NCBI RefSeq assembly: GCF_000003815.2
Contig: NC_049987.1
Span: 6,336,083-6,400,082, forward strand
DNA length: 64,000 nucleotides
Direction: 5' to 3'
From: Branchiostoma floridae
Lineage: Eukaryota; Chordata; Leptocardii; Amphioxiformes; Branchiostomatidae
The position numbers and the translations under genes were made by a program. Of this stretch, positions 43,150-56,000 are shown piece after piece; within the stretch, counting starts at the first letter, position 1; each line of letters begins with the position of its first letter. A model generated the notes under the pieces. The model saw nothing but the letters and a program-made list of their open reading frames with translations, was not told where the DNA came from and searched no databases.

Positions 43150-46100
43150 GTGAGAATGCCAAGATGGTTGTGCAATGATACGTTACATTATATCATGCAA
43201 AACTGTACATGCTTGTAGACCAAGTGAGACCAATATCATTAGTTTGCCTGTATACGGCTCATTGCTGTGGACTAAAACTTAGTTGAAAAAAGGGTTACTA
43301 AGGATTTGCCTAACCTCCTGTTTCGACCCTAGGACTGCCTTGAGGATGCTGCAGCGCAACGTCCGTAACTGGATCAGCCTGCGCACCTGGGAGTGGTGGA
43401 AGCTGTTCTGCACCATCAAGCCTCTGCTGTCTCAGTCCCAGGGAGAAGAAGAGCTCCGTGTGAAGGAGGAGGAGCTGACCGAAGTGAAGGAGGGCGTTGA
43501 GAAGGAGGAGAAAATGATGACCCAGATCGAGACAAAGCTAGCCGCAGTCGAGAAGGAAAAGAACGAACTCGCCGCTAGACTGTCTACTGTAAGCGTTTCT
43601 AATCATTTTTAGAAGGCTTTGTGTAACTGACGGTGTGGGTTATTGTATTGGCAATTCAGTAACAATTATCTACATTCACGTACCGCCCTTCTTGTTGACA
43701 GGAACAATCAGAAACTAGTGACATTGCAGAGAAAGCAGAGGGCCTGATCAAGAACAAGGCTGATCTTGAGCAGAAGATTGTGGACTACAAGGAACTTCTG
43801 CAAGACGAGGAAACTAAGAACTCCGAGCTCAGTGCAGCCAAACGCAAGGTAGATGGAATGTGCTTAGTTTTCAAATATCACGTCTGTCATATTAAGTTGT
43901 ACCTCGAGTGTTAAAACATTTTTGATACGAAACTTGTCATTGCTGACAGGTCGAGGGAGAAGTGGACAATCTGAAGAAGGACCTGGAGGAGCTGGAGAAA
44001 ACTCTGCAGAAGGTGGAGAAGGAGACACGCGGTGTGGAGAGCAAGGTTCGCTCCACCGGAGATGAGCTGAAGAGCCAAGAGGATCAGATCGCTAAGCTGA
44101 CCAAGGAAAAGGCTAAGCTGGAGGGGCTCAATGCTGTAAGAATGAACCCTTACAGGCCCTATCAGAAAGTATTATAGCCAAACCAATTACAATAGCCAAC
44201 ATATTCGCTGTTTAGAAGTTTTCAAGTTTCCCAGTACTTTCGATGTTATTCTAGGCTAATGAAAGCAGTAAAAACAAGAACGCGATGTAGGTGACCAACA
44301 ATACTTTCCATCAATCGCCAACAAACAATAACAACCTTACTCTTGAGTGATGATTACTCTAGAGGCAGAAGTATTTTCTTTTTGTGACAAACAATACTTT
44401 TTTTTTCACCGGATACATTTACATGTATAATATTTCATTCTGAACACAGACCACCTTAGAGGACCTGCAGAAGGAGGAGGACAAGGTCAACAACCTCAGT
44501 AAGCTCAAGGCCAAGCTCGAGCAGCAACTGGATGACGTAAGTGTATCAACCAGATGTTAAAGATGTAAAACGGTTTCTATATCAGAAAATCATGGGCCGG
44601 ATAGTACGCTAAATTTATGAAGGAACTGTCCTAACATTATTCATATAATAGTGACATACACCCATCATAAATTCAATGTTAAGGTACTGTGATGTACTAG
44701 TGTTGAGTATTGACTTGATACTGAGGAGGAGGAAGTAATCTTAATCTAAATCTTATGGGGATGGATTTGTCTGTAAATAATGTAGCAAATTGGTTTACCA
44801 TTTATGTAAACAAATCAAGTATGATTTCCACATTCTTTCACGAGTGTCTTTTGAATCCTTATTATAGCTCGAAGAGAACCTGGAACGCGAGAAGAAGGCG
44901 CGTGCCGAAGCCGAGAGGCTGAAGAGGAAGCTGGAAGGTGACCTGAAGGCCGCAAATGAGACTTTGGGAGGTCTGGAGAATGAGAAGACCGACCTTGAGG
45001 AACGCATCAAGAAGTATGAAATCATTTTTGACTATGCTATATCAGGTTTTAACAAAAACTGGATTCTCCTTTTCCATCACAGTGAAGCAGTCGTTGATTC
45101 ATATATTCTCTTTACAGGAAGGAGTTCGAAATCAGGGGCCTTGAGACCAACCTGGAAGACCAACAAGGTGCCGTAGGTGGTTTGCAGAAAAAAATCAAGG
45201 AAGTGCAGGGCCGCATCGAGGAGCTTGAGCAGGAGCTCGAGGCCGAAAGAAACGCCCGTTCCAAAGTCGACAAGCAGAGGGCTGACCTGGCTCGTGAGCT
45301 CGAGGATCTGGGAGACCGTCTGGAAGAGGCTGGTGGCGCCACCGCCGCGCAGGCAGAAATCAACAAGAAACGTGAAATTGAGCTGCAGAAATATCGCCGC
45401 GAGCTAGAAGAGGCCAACATGCAGCATGAGGCCACCGTCGGAGCTCTCAGAAAGAAACTGGCAGATGCCACCTCTGACCTTACCGAGCAGGTGGAGAACC
45501 TTCAACGTATCAAGGGTAAACTGGAGAAAGAGAAGACTACACTCAAGATGGAGGTCGATGACCTGGCTGGAAACGTCGAGGCGATCACAAAGGGTAAGCT
45601 GAACGTGGAGAAGGCAAACCGCTCACTCGAGGAGCAGATCGGCGATGCTAACATCAAGATCGAGGAGTCCAGCAGAACGATCCAGGAACTCACTTCCCTG
45701 CGGCATCGTCTGGAGACCGAAAACGCTGAAATAGCCCGCCAGCTCGACGAGTCCGACAGCCAGGTCAGCCAGTTGGGACGTACAAAGAGTATTCTTTCCC
45801 AGCAGCTTGAGGAGCTGAAGCGCCAGCTTGATGAGGAGACCAAGAACAAGAACCACCTTACTCACCAGCTACGTTCTGCCCAACATGATTGTGACAGCCT
45901 CAAAGTTCAACTGGAAGAGGAACAGGAAGGCAAGGCCGAGATTCAGCGTGCCCTGTCCAAGGCCAACACAGAGGTCACTGCCTGGCGTGCGAAGTATGAG
46001 ACTGACGCCATCCAGCGCGCCGAGGAGCTGGAAGATGCCAAGAGGAAGCTGGCTGCTCGTCTGCAGGATGCTGAGGAACAGGTTGAGGCCGCCAATGCCA

Positions 46101-48832
46101 AATGCAGCTCTCTAGAGAAGGCCAAGAACAGGCTCGCCGGTGAGGTCGAGGACCTCATGATCGACGTTGAGCGGGCTAACGCCGCGGCAGCCCAGCTGGA
46201 AAAGAGGCAGCGTCTAATTGACAAGCAGATCGCCGAGTGGAAGACCAAGTGCGAAGACATCACTATCGAGCTGGAGACATGTACTAAGGAAGCCCGTTCC
46301 TACGCCAACGAGTTGTACAAGCTGAAGGGACAATACGAAGAGACTCTGGAGACCCTGGAAACACTGAAGAAGGAAAACAAGACTTTGCACGGTAAGTTGT
46401 TGGAGATCATCTATAGTCCTATAGTAAACTTTGAAAATGTCTATTTGATAAGTGTATTCAATGACAGGGGATGAATAGGAATTTGAACTATTGCATTGTG
46501 AGAGTGCTACTTCAGTCTGCTTTGTATCTTATTATAGACGAAATCCGTGATCTGTCCGATCAACTTGGCGAGGGCGGCAAGAACGTCCACGAGCTGGAAA
46601 AGGCCAAGAAGCGCCTGGAGGTAGAGAAGGAGGAACTGCAGACCGCCCTCGAGGAGGCAGAGGGCGCACTGGAAGTTGAGGAGGGCAAGGTTCTGCGTGT
46701 CCAGCTCGAGTTGTCTCAGCTCAAGGCTGACATCGACCGCAGGCTGGCCGAGAAAGATGAGGAGTTCGAGAACACTCGGTAAGTGTATTCTTCTTAAATA
46801 TCTAAATCTAATAGTCAACAAGGTCGTACGGAAATTTCTACAACTTAAGGCTTCCTTTATTTTGAAAGGTTTGTTAAAAGCCCCATTCTTTTCTTTGTAG
46901 TAAGAACCACCAGAGGGCCTTGGATGCATTGCAGACTACCCTGGATGTAGAAGTCAAGGGACGAAATGAGGCCGTTAGGAATAAGAAGAAGCTGGAGGCC
47001 GATGTGAATGAGGTTGAGGCTGCTCTGGAAAACGCCACCAAGGCCAACAACGAGGCCAGGAAGACCATCAACAAGCTCCAGAACCAGATCCAAGAAGTCC
47101 AAACTCAAATTGACGACGAACAGAGGGGACGTGAAGAGGCCCGTGAGCATCTTGCCATGGCTGAGCGTCGTTCCAGTATGCTCCAGGCTGAGCTCGAAGA
47201 GCTCCGCAATGCCCTGGACCAGGCCGAAAGGGCCCGCAAAATGGCAGAGTCAGAGCTTATGGAGTCTTCCGACCGCGTTGGTGAGCTGTCTGCACAGAAC
47301 TCCTCCCTGGCCGGCCAGAAGAGAAAGCTGGAGAGTGAGATCCAGACCCTGCAGGCTGAGCTGGACGAGGTTATGTCTGAGCACAGGCAGACCGAGGAGA
47401 AGGCAAAGAAGGCCATTGCTGATGTAAGTAAATCTTACAAACGTCATGCCCATTCTGTGATTTATTTACTCTCATTTGTACTTTCTGCTACATTTAAGGC
47501 GACTTGAGCTTGTCTTTTTCTTCTACAGGCCTCCCGCATCGCTGAAGACCTGCGTCAGGAGCAGGAACACACCGCTCACATCGANNNNNNNNNNNNNNNN
47601 NNNNNNNNNNNNNNNNNNNNNNNNNNNNNNNNNNNNNNNNNNNNNNNNNNNNNNNNNNNNNNNNNNNNNNNNNNNNNNNNNNNNCAGCACTATAATAATC
47701 CAGAGTTGTTGTTTGTCTTCTAATGTAGGTGCGTGACCTCGAGGCCGAGTTGGACTCTGAGACGAGGCGCCACCAGGAGACACTGAAGGGCCTGCGCAAG
47801 AACGAGCGTCGTCTCAAGGAGCTGGGCTTCCAGGCCGACGAGGACCGCAAGAAGGAGGAGCGCATGCAGGAGATGGTCGAGAAGCTGCAACTGAAGATCA
47901 AGACTTACAAGAGACAAGTGGAGGAGGCTGTACGTATATTTTCAATTTCTCTTATCTATTGTTAATCATTGATGCTGGGGTTAAACGACATCAAGTATGT
48001 ACCATAGTATAGGGTTTAGTCACTGTAACATTTGTCAATTCATGTACGTTTTTTCCGGCTATTGCAGGAGGAAACAGCCAACGTTAACCTGGCGAAGTGG
48101 CGCAAGACCCAGCACGATCTGGAGGATGCCCAGGAGAGAGCCGAGATGGCCGAGTCCGCCCTGGGCAAGATGCGCGCCCAGCACCGTTCTGCCGGGCCGA
48201 ATTTGGTAAGATAAGATAGCGAGTGGAATTTATTCCTGTGTATTTGTGCATTGTATATTTTTTAAAATATATTTTGCACTACTAGCTCCCTCCCTATATA
48301 TATATCGATTGGTTCTAATGCAATGTTTGTTTGTTTACATTACAGTAAACCCTTTGCAACGTTCCTTGCGAGGTGGCGTCATGAAGAGTAGGTTGATACC
48401 CTCTGATCCATAATCATAATAAGTGATAGTTGCATTTAATAGACACTGTCTCGCCACGATAGCCTCATACTTACCACATTGGGTTCAGCATTTAGACATG
48501 ACCAACGTAGGTAGGTAGGTGAAATAGCGCTCAACTTAGCATCATCATTACCATCACCTGTGTAACGCTGAACTAGAGTTTTAGCACTCATATTGAAGTG
48601 CTCATACAAATAGCTTAGTCGTTAAAAAAATCTTCAAAGAATCTGTTGCCATCACGGGAGATGATGGTGCCCTCCTTATAGTCTAGAGTTTCAAATAGCG
48701 ACCTATATTGACAAACTTTTTAATCCTTATTTTATATAAGTATTGCCTATGCTCGATACACAGTTACCTTTAATATCTCCTACATCATTCTAACAACTAA
48801 AATTATGATCTATTTCACAGGGCAGAGAGTAA
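34482..48832 (+). CDS. Striated-muscle myosin II heavy chain, gene 1 of tandem pair
   Basis: This is the thick-filament motor: an actin-activated ATPase head, a light-chain-binding neck and a long coiled-coil rod. Coding exons are numbered 2-27 (exon 1 is non-coding). All motor landmarks are present: GESGAGKT (P-loop), NNNSSRF (switch 1), DIAGFE (switch 2), and the SH1/SH2 helix in [14 protein letters not shown]. Exons through 23 give 1766 codons. Exon 24 enters a 100-N gap, then exons 25-27 complete a protein of about 1,940 residues, normal for the family, ending PNLGRE. The start ATG has a good context and is shared with gene 2. A second copy of exon 5 may provide isoforms. Which muscle expresses it cannot be told from sequence. 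Confidence 0.96.
35260..35377. mobile_element. Foldback MITE with 10-bp target-site duplication
   Basis: A ~98-bp hairpin element (35270-35367) has inverted repeats of over 40 bp each arm (AGCCTGAGTACCATCC / GGATGGTACCCAGGCT; TACCGGGGCTCCTTACACTC and complement). The 10-mer TGTAATTGTT flanks both sides (35260-35269 and 35368-35377). A duplication of this length is typical of Mutator-like elements. It lies in intron 2 of myosin gene 1. Confidence 0.75.
37025..37202. mobile_element. Inverted-repeat element in myosin gene 1 intron 3
   Basis: A perfect 28-bp inverted repeat pairs 37025-37052 with 37175-37202 (TCTCCAAGCAGATCCTACGG and complement). The interior contains further paired blocks (AGTATCAAAAGC / GCTTTTGATACT, and an inner GGCAGATCCTACAGTAGCC). 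Outer CATATG on both sides suggests the element may extend to about 37017-37213. It is non-coding. Confidence 0.7.
38645..38672 (+). CDS. Myosin gene 1 exon 5a (before P-loop)
   Basis: A 28-nt exon between CGAGCAG and GTAAGT. Read with the flanking split codons it gives [10 protein letters not shown], the conserved lead-in to GESGAGKT. Gene 2 has the matching exon at 55137-55164 ([10 protein letters not shown]). Confidence 0.85.
38769..38796 (+). CDS. Myosin gene 1 exon 5b, candidate mutually exclusive exon
   Basis: A second 28-nt segment in the same phase, bounded by GAGCAG and GTAAGT, encodes [10 protein letters not shown] with the same flanking codons. It lies 96 nt after exon 5a and matches it over ACCARTCYATSYTGATCACGTAAG. 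An upstream AG (38755-38756) would add four residues in frame. Inclusion of both exons would add 28 nt and shift the frame, so the two should be alternatives. No second copy is visible in gene 2. Confidence 0.65.
43333..48832 (+). CDS. Myosin gene 1 neck and coiled-coil rod (exons 16-27)
   Basis: Exons: 43333-43588, 43702-43848, 43950-44135, 44450-44536, 44868-45013, 45118-46391 (1274 nt), 46538-46778, 46901-47423, 47529 to gap, 47729-47929, 48068-48205, 48821-48832. Exon 16 holds the second IQ region and the [14 protein letters not shown] head-rod junction. The rest is an uninterrupted heptad pattern with alternating charge, as in filament-forming myosin rods. The last exon adds only GRE before TAA (48830-48832). 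If intron 26 is retained, the protein ends PNLVR instead. Confidence 0.93.
47585..47684. other. Assembly gap (100 N) inside myosin gene 1
   Basis: Exactly 100 N follow the codons for EHTAHI in exon 24. Compared with gene 2 and family length, the end of exon 24 (about 35-40 codons) and the start of the next intron are missing. The round gap size is probably a placeholder, not a measured length. Confidence 0.95.
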
Positions 48833-51800
48833 CAAGCTGACTGACCTCTTCAGACGTCGGATCGACAAAGTGATTTTTTCTTCTCCCCTTTAGTGACCCC
48901 AGTGATTATCATTCTTTGCGACTTGTTTACTTCCTCCAGCAGCATTTCCCCTCAGTGGCCACACGCACGCACACTGACACAGCGACTGACCGGGAGATGT
49001 TGCTGGATGGCGTTTCGAACGAGTACTAAAAATTTGTAACATTAGATTAAATGTCGTCACTGCCGTCGATTTTAAAAATGTGATATTATGTTACCGCCGT
49101 CAATTGGCTGTATATTGCATTGGGTTTATCCTTAAGCCACTATTCGATCAACTGCACGTCAAACTTACAACAATGCTCTGACTTAAGTCTTGACAGAGCT
49201 ACTAACTAGTCCGTATTTAGATTATTCTTTACTAACTTAGTAAACAGACAATTATTTTCTGTTGTGAACGGCCCAGGACTAAGAAAGAAAAGCTGTCGGA
49301 ATTAAGAATTACATGGAATTCTGGGCTGACGTAACGTAAAAGTCATATTCCTGTCGAGAGAAAATAAGACTTGTTGTAAGTGCATCTCTTCCGGGACCAC
49401 TATTAGCACTTATGTAGTCTTATAAGGTATGTTTGTGTGACCTGCGACGTGAATGGGTGCTTCGTTGCATTTGATGCTGATTAAACTTCTATAAAAAGAC
49501 CACATATGACTCATTTGTCATGTTGTGTTGGTACGACAATATTGGTATTGGACAATATATCTTATACAACGTAGTATTGGCAGAGTAGTTCGACCCGCTA
49601 AACAAGTGGGCAGTCTCGGCAATAAACAGGTCTCGTGTAAATGGCGAGAGGGAACACAAACCAAAATGGATCTACCTACCTACCTAATCCCTTGAAAATG
49701 GATCTGTCGTCGTAAAAAACAAGAGCAACTATAATGTCAAGCTCATTGTGGATCCAAATAATGTCAACGCTGCACGGAAGCGTGCCGTAAAGATATATGA
49801 TAAGTCAGATATAACCATCCATTCTAGAGTTCAGATTGAGAAAGACAGATGAAGGTCGACCCTGTGCATTCTCAGACAACCGCAGTGGCTCCGATAAGCA
49901 GAGATAATGCCAACGACAGCAAGCCTGCCAGTAATAATTTCTATTTCTACACACATAAATCAGAATAACAGACGGTCGCCGGGCAATTGATACAGGACGA
50001 AATAGTTTTGATATAGAAAGTCGCTGTGAATTGAAGTAACCTGATAATCTTGACTTTGACATGATATGTCCGGTATGTATCAAACAATATTGAACCTCAG
50101 ATAAGAAAAAAAAATCAGCTAATACTAATTAAGGTGGTCTGGAGTCTGGAGTGGTGGTCGATGAGTTTTGTGGGTGTTTTTGGTGTTCATAAAATACCAT
50201 TTAATCAATATATGGACCATGATTTTTTTTCATGTAACGTTAGCATCTTCTTGCTTGTCTTACGACTGTGTAGCTTTGCAGACACTGTTGTGTGTCTTTT
50301 GTAGTCGCAATCAGGCCATTGTATGAGACACGAATATTAATGCAATGACGCCATGTATATCTAGCCAGGTTTGAGAAAAATCTAAAGGATATATCACTGA
50401 AGTTGCGTTACATTGGCGGCGTTGCCGTGGCCGAGTTATTTGGCAAAGCACTCAACGAATTTCCTTGATAAAAAAATTAATCTTTTATCGTTTCGTGTGT
50501 TTTCTTGTATATTAAAGGCGACGGCAATTAGCTTCGATAAGTTGGCTTTTAGGATCCTCCTTTGTTTTTGGTCGTGATTTAGTGGCAGTCACTTTGGTTG
50601 GGAGTTGGTTGTCAGAGAGTTGTCCACGGCCTTGGGTCAGGCATATGTCGGAACCTTGTTGGGAGTTAGCCTGATTAAATCTCGCTTATAGCAGCCCGCC
50701 CAACATCCGCCGGCCCACTAGAAGCTAACTCCGCGGGGAGGGGCCAGTTACAGCCCTGGACAGCGGAGTTTGTGTTACACAGACTAGTTGGGAGTAAATC
50801 AGGAGTGGTCGTGGCATTGTTAGGATTCAAATGTCGGACTGCTGACTTACTCCCTAACTTGCAGTGCAGTGTAAGTGCATGTTTCTAAAATTTCCAACCA
50901 TTCGGCTAGGGCAGCCAAAGACCACCTGACTGAGGCCTACGTCACATTTCCAATCCCGGGGCCGGTCGGGCTGTTTGCGGAAACGAAAATGAAGGTTTAT
51001 GCCAATACATATGCACAAGGCATGCTGTTAAATTGTTTTTGGTACATTTTGTGTCTTTGCTGTCTTTTATATAGTACTTTTTGTTCTCAAAAACTGCCCG
51101 GCCGGGCTCTTTTGTGGAGATGTAATGTTAGCCTTAGCCGAACGCCAGCCGAACACAGCCGACGTAGCTCCCTAACCATCCCGACCATTGTCGGGGAAAG
51201 GTCAGCAGGCCATGATCGTCTATGCAACAGCTGGGCTTTAGTCACTTTTAGTACGTTTTGCATGGTGATATTCCCATTATGAACAAAAGGATATCACAGG
51301 TTCAATTTAGAACGCAGCGACGCCGCCAACGCACCACAGTCAGTTTTGTAGGCTTATAGTTCATTGAGTTCCGTTAGCTAATTGTAGGCATGTATCATAA
51401 CATTGTTTTGACGGAAACGAGGTCGTTAAATCTATTCGTAACGTAAACCCAGGTGCAATAAATAACATCACTCAGGATCAACACATCATTAGTAAGAGCA
51501 ATCATCACAATAACACAACAATTGCTAGTAAAAAAAGGGACTTAGTACTCACTCTGTCTTCCGTCAGGTGAAAGAGGCAGCAGCATCATTTTCGTCCTTG
51601 ACCTTGTACATTACGCTTGCTGGAGAGTGCCCACGATGTTGCAGTGTGGGAACGGACGCTTCATCTTCAACGTGATACAGCTACAGATGCAGCCCCTGAG
51701 GTTGTTGGAAATTTTGTAAATGCTGCTGAACTGGATAGTTTTCAAAATGATGAGTCTGTTGACCTACAGCCACGTCTCCCGGGGGAGCGTTACGGTCGTG

Positions 51801-52497
51801 CGTAACTCAGGGATACAGGAATTCGATGCATGTTTTCTTTTGCCGGAGGTCTCCATAAAAGTAGACACATTTTTGGAGTATAGGGTTTTGGTTAATATGC
51901 ATGACGGCGAGAGTGGCAGGGAGTTTCGATACACCATGTACATGTTTCTCATTCCAAACTAGGGAGTGAATGACATTTCAAGAGAAGTTTGTATGTATGG
52001 TAAACTGTGAAGAAATGACTATAATTTTGATATACCTTGTAGGTACTTCTTTTCCTTGGAAGACTGTGTGGTTAATTATATTTGAGAGAATTGTATTAAG
52101 CTTTCTAGACTCTGCAACGTATTTTTATTTGTTTTCTGTTATAGAGATATAAACCGGAAGGCACAAGTTCAAATGCCAAGTTCACTCACAGCGGCACGTA
52201 CCATACACCACCATCTACAAACCACACGCATCTACACTTCGAACCCTTACTCCACTCAGTACAGAAAACCAAGATGGTTATCAACATGAAGAAACAAGCA
52301 TTGTGATGCGAGGTTATTGTCAATGCATGTTAGTTACCATCATCATGGCTCGGTAATCTGCTTGGAAATCATATTTTTCATTCTTCGTGACCTCATGTGG
52401 AGAGGTTTACTATCAATGTTAAATACTATATACAGCACCTGTTCCTCAAAATAACCAGTGGAACAGTAGATGTCCAATGTCATGTTACATCTATCGT
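48833..52497. other. 3'UTR of myosin gene 1 and intergenic region
   Basis: After the gene 1 stop comes about 0.7 kb of probable 3'UTR, then about 3 kb without recognisable genes. Short (ACCT)n/(AGGT)n tracts occur near 48508 and 49670. An ORF at 51617-51805 and others nearby match nothing I know. Any regulatory DNA shared by the two myosin genes may lie here, but I see no specific motif cluster. Confidence 0.5.
49480..49485 (+). terminator. Candidate polyadenylation signal of myosin gene 1
   Basis: ATTAAA at 49480-49485 lies about 650 nt after the stop. A canonical AATAAA at 49621-49626 is an alternative. Confidence 0.4.
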
Positions 52498-52590
52498 CCA
52501 ATCAGAGCTTAAACTATACAAATCGTGCAATGGTCTTGCAGAATGAAGTGCATTCTGATTACCATTGCTATTTAATCGGTTATAAAGGCA
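52498..52590 (+). promoter_or_regulatory. Core promoter of myosin heavy chain gene 2
   Basis: CCAATCAGAG (52498-52507) is 83 bp upstream of TATAAA (52581-52586). The element TGGTCTTGCA at 52531-52540 also occurs near gene 1 (33863-33872), but there it is upstream of the CCAAT box. GAAGTGCAT and CGGTTATAAAGGC correspond to similar blocks in gene 1. Confidence 0.7.
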
Positions 52591-52609
52591 ACCGTCCGTG
52601 CCGTGCTAT

Positions 52610-53075
52610 TCCGACAGCTTTCGACCATAAGGTAGGTAAGACCTCTCAACCACACTGTTTCAATGGAGAATTTCCAAATGCTTCAAAGTCTTTTGTTTAA
52701 GCTTTGAATATACGTACTAATTGTAATTGAAATTGTAATTTGCAATATTTCATGTATATACAGATATTGCTTTCTGTAAGTGCATTTTTCCTCGGCCATT
52801 TCACTCAAGTGTGTTCATACCTGCATAGCATATTGTTGAAGTTCATCGAAAACTTGGTTAGCAATAATATGCCCATAGAAAACGGTTTCATTGCCATGTC
52901 AAAAGATAACATGTCTCGAATTCCTCCCTGGCGACTTCTGACCATGTTCTGTACATTTTGCTCCCTCAAGGGCCAGAGCTGTAGCTCGGACTCATCTTCT
53001 GTCTCTCCCGTTCAGCCGCAGTCAGCGTGCCATTCCTTCCTGCAGTATCGTTAGCCAAGAGGAACCAGAGCCAAG
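52610..53075 (+). other. 5'UTR exons of myosin gene 2
   Basis: Non-coding exon 1 ends CATAAG|GTAGGT at 52631 and shares CTATTCCGACAGCTTT with gene 1. The intron ends CTCAAG at 52970. Exon 2 begins GGCCAGAGCTGTAGCTCG at 52971 and reaches the ATG at 53076. The transcription start is approximate. Confidence 0.6.
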
Positions 53076-56000
53076 ATGCCGCCCAAATCCGACAAGATTT
53101 CCGACGACCCTCGGGTCTACATCTACGGTGACACCAAGTTGATGATGGAGCTCCGCTCCGCACCGTACGACCCCAAGAAGAACGTCTGGGCTCCCGATGA
53201 GAAAGATGTCTTCATCGCTGTGGAGATCAAGGAGGAGAAAAAGGGAAAGGTCACGGTTCAGCTGCCTAAAGGACAGGTAAATATGACTGAAAATTAAAAC
53301 ATTTAGATTACTCTGTTAAATTAACCATGTGTTGCACGCACAATAAGTTAACAGATATCTAAAATGCAACTGACTATGACTTTATCATTGTACTAAATTG
53401 AGCGCGCCCCACCTGATATTGGGTGGGATTCAACAATGAGAAGTAGATATGTAACAGTATCTGGCACATACGATGCCTTTCAAGTATCATTTTCCTTTTT
53501 CCGCTCAGACGTAGGGCAAGGTTGGCATGAAAATAGTCGAAAGTGACCCCTAGGGTCAACCGGGGTATCCGATGACAGTTGCCCCTCACAGCCAAAGAGT
53601 AACTTCCAACAACATGACAAGGATAAAACGTAGTCATATTTTCTTTGTCTTGAAACGGAGTCATGCATCCAGAAACCTCTTTAGAGTGCGAATTGGCTAC
53701 AAGACTGTTCCAAAATAACTAGTGCGCTGAAAATACAATTTTGGATTTGTTTCATTAAACAAAACACACAAGTCGCATAATACAACACAATCACTTAAAA
53801 AGAAGAACATATTAAGGCTAACAGAAGCTTAACAATAATAAACATTATATTACCAATAAAACTGTGGATCTTGCCGGCCGCGTACCTCTTTGCAACTCAA
53901 CTCTAAATGATTGCTTTGATGCATTGGTAGAAGGATCTGTTGTAATCAGCCTTTGTCCTTAATGTCCACAGACCAGGGATGTTGTCAAGGAGAAGTTGGT
54001 GATGATGAATCCTCCCAAGTTCTACTGCTGCGAGGACATGGCCAACATGACCTACCTGAACGACGCCTCTGTGCTGGCGACCCTCAGGGACCGCTATGCC
54101 AATGGCATGATCTATGTAAGTGTATTTGCAGCAGATTTGTTCAGTGCTGGTTAGCAAATTTGTCCCTTTTTCGGTTGGGATGGGGTAGATATTGCTACCA
54201 TAAAGACTAAACAAGTGGCAAGACTAGAAGGCGTGGACATCATCTAATTTGTAATAGTAGAATCTGATATTACAAAACTCCACGTAGAAAAAACTTACTT
54301 TGCCATTTGCGACATCAGAAACTCGAGAATCACCGCTGATGCCTGCCATCCGGAAGTAGCAAGTAGCATGTACAGCATGTTGGTCTTAGAAGCTCGAGTG
54401 TTGCAATCCATACTTGGCTCAAATGCTGCCTCTGGCATACCTGGATATAAAAATTGAACACAGAAATACATCAGATGGGACATCACAGCGCGGTCTCTTT
54501 TCTTCCCTATTCTAATTCTACAGACCTACTCCGGATTATTCTGCGTCGTGATCAACCCCTTCAGGCGCCTTCCTCTCTACACAGAGGAGGTTGTGAGCAT
54601 GTACCGTGGCAAGAGGCGTCAGGAGATGCCGCCTCACTTGTTCTCTGTGGCTGACAACGCCTACCAGAACATGTTGATCGGTAAGTTTGTCAACAGCATA
54701 ACACCAGAACAAATCCTAAATTCGTTGTCACTGACATAGCAGGATATAAAGACCACACATGGGCCTGATTATCATCGTCTACTGCGTCCAAACGGCAGAT
54801 TATTCCAAATTGCAAAATGTACCAGCCACCTTGGCTGTGTATCTACATATACACAAAATGTACCAGCCGCCTTTGCTGTGTATGTACATATACACAAAAT
54901 GTATCACGGCTATCTAGAACTGTTATAACATTGATAGACTTTTCCCTGAAGTACAGAAGTATGTAAGCGTGAACATATGGAATTGGCATCTTTTAATCGT
55001 CTTTTCCGGGTCATAAGTCACTGTATTATCCACGATACATTGTATGTACTTGTGTTACACTTTTTCAAAGGCGACGTTGAATTTAACCTTGACGACTATG
55101 TTCCCTTTTCCCCACATTACCTGCCCTAACTTGCAGACAAGGTGAACCAGTCTATGTTGATCACGTGAGTACTCATTTGCCCTTACGCTTTGAGTTGTTC
55201 CGAAATTTTCCCGCAAACGTTCCCTTACAGTTAAGATATCGATCTCAGAAAAAAACAGAAATGAAAAAAGTCGAATGTTTATCTGAATTTAATTGTGGAG
55301 AAATTGACGGGACATGGTCGATATCGACATCCAACAACCATTGACCCATTGCTACTGTCAAACGGTCATATTTGAGCCCCGTGTCCAGAACAACAGGGTC
55401 AGATAACTGAAAAAGACCGGGCTATTCAGTCCCTCGCACTTCAATTTAACCATAAGCTCTCTTTTTGATCACAGCGGCGAGTCTGGTGCCGGTAAGACTG
55501 AGAACACGAAGAAGGTTATCTCCTACTTCGCCCTGGTCGCTGCCATGGGTGGTCCTAAGAAGGCTGAAGATGAGAAGAAGATCACCCTTGAGGACCAGAT
55601 CGTGCAGACTAACCCCGTTCTAGAGTCCTTTGGTAACGCCAAGACCGTCAGGAACAACAACTCCTCCCGTTTCGTAAGCGCTTTTTTACCTTTGCTTTGG
55701 GATAAAACTAATAAGTTGTTGTGTGCCTTGTTAATGGAGGGTTCCTGACAAGGCAATAAGATTCGCAAGCCGTGTTTCCTTCTTCAATTCTTCAATTCAA
55801 CCATTTCTCCCGTCAACGACATTCAACCCATTTTAGCCCTAGGAAGCAAAGACTGACGTCTGCTATCAAGTAAAAATGGTCGTATCTTGTTCCTCTCTCC
55901 ATACAGGGTAAATTCATCAGGATCCATTTCAACCAGAAGGGAAAGTTGGCTGGTGCAGACATTGAATCATGTAAGCAATAGTGCTCCTTTAAAAACTGCA

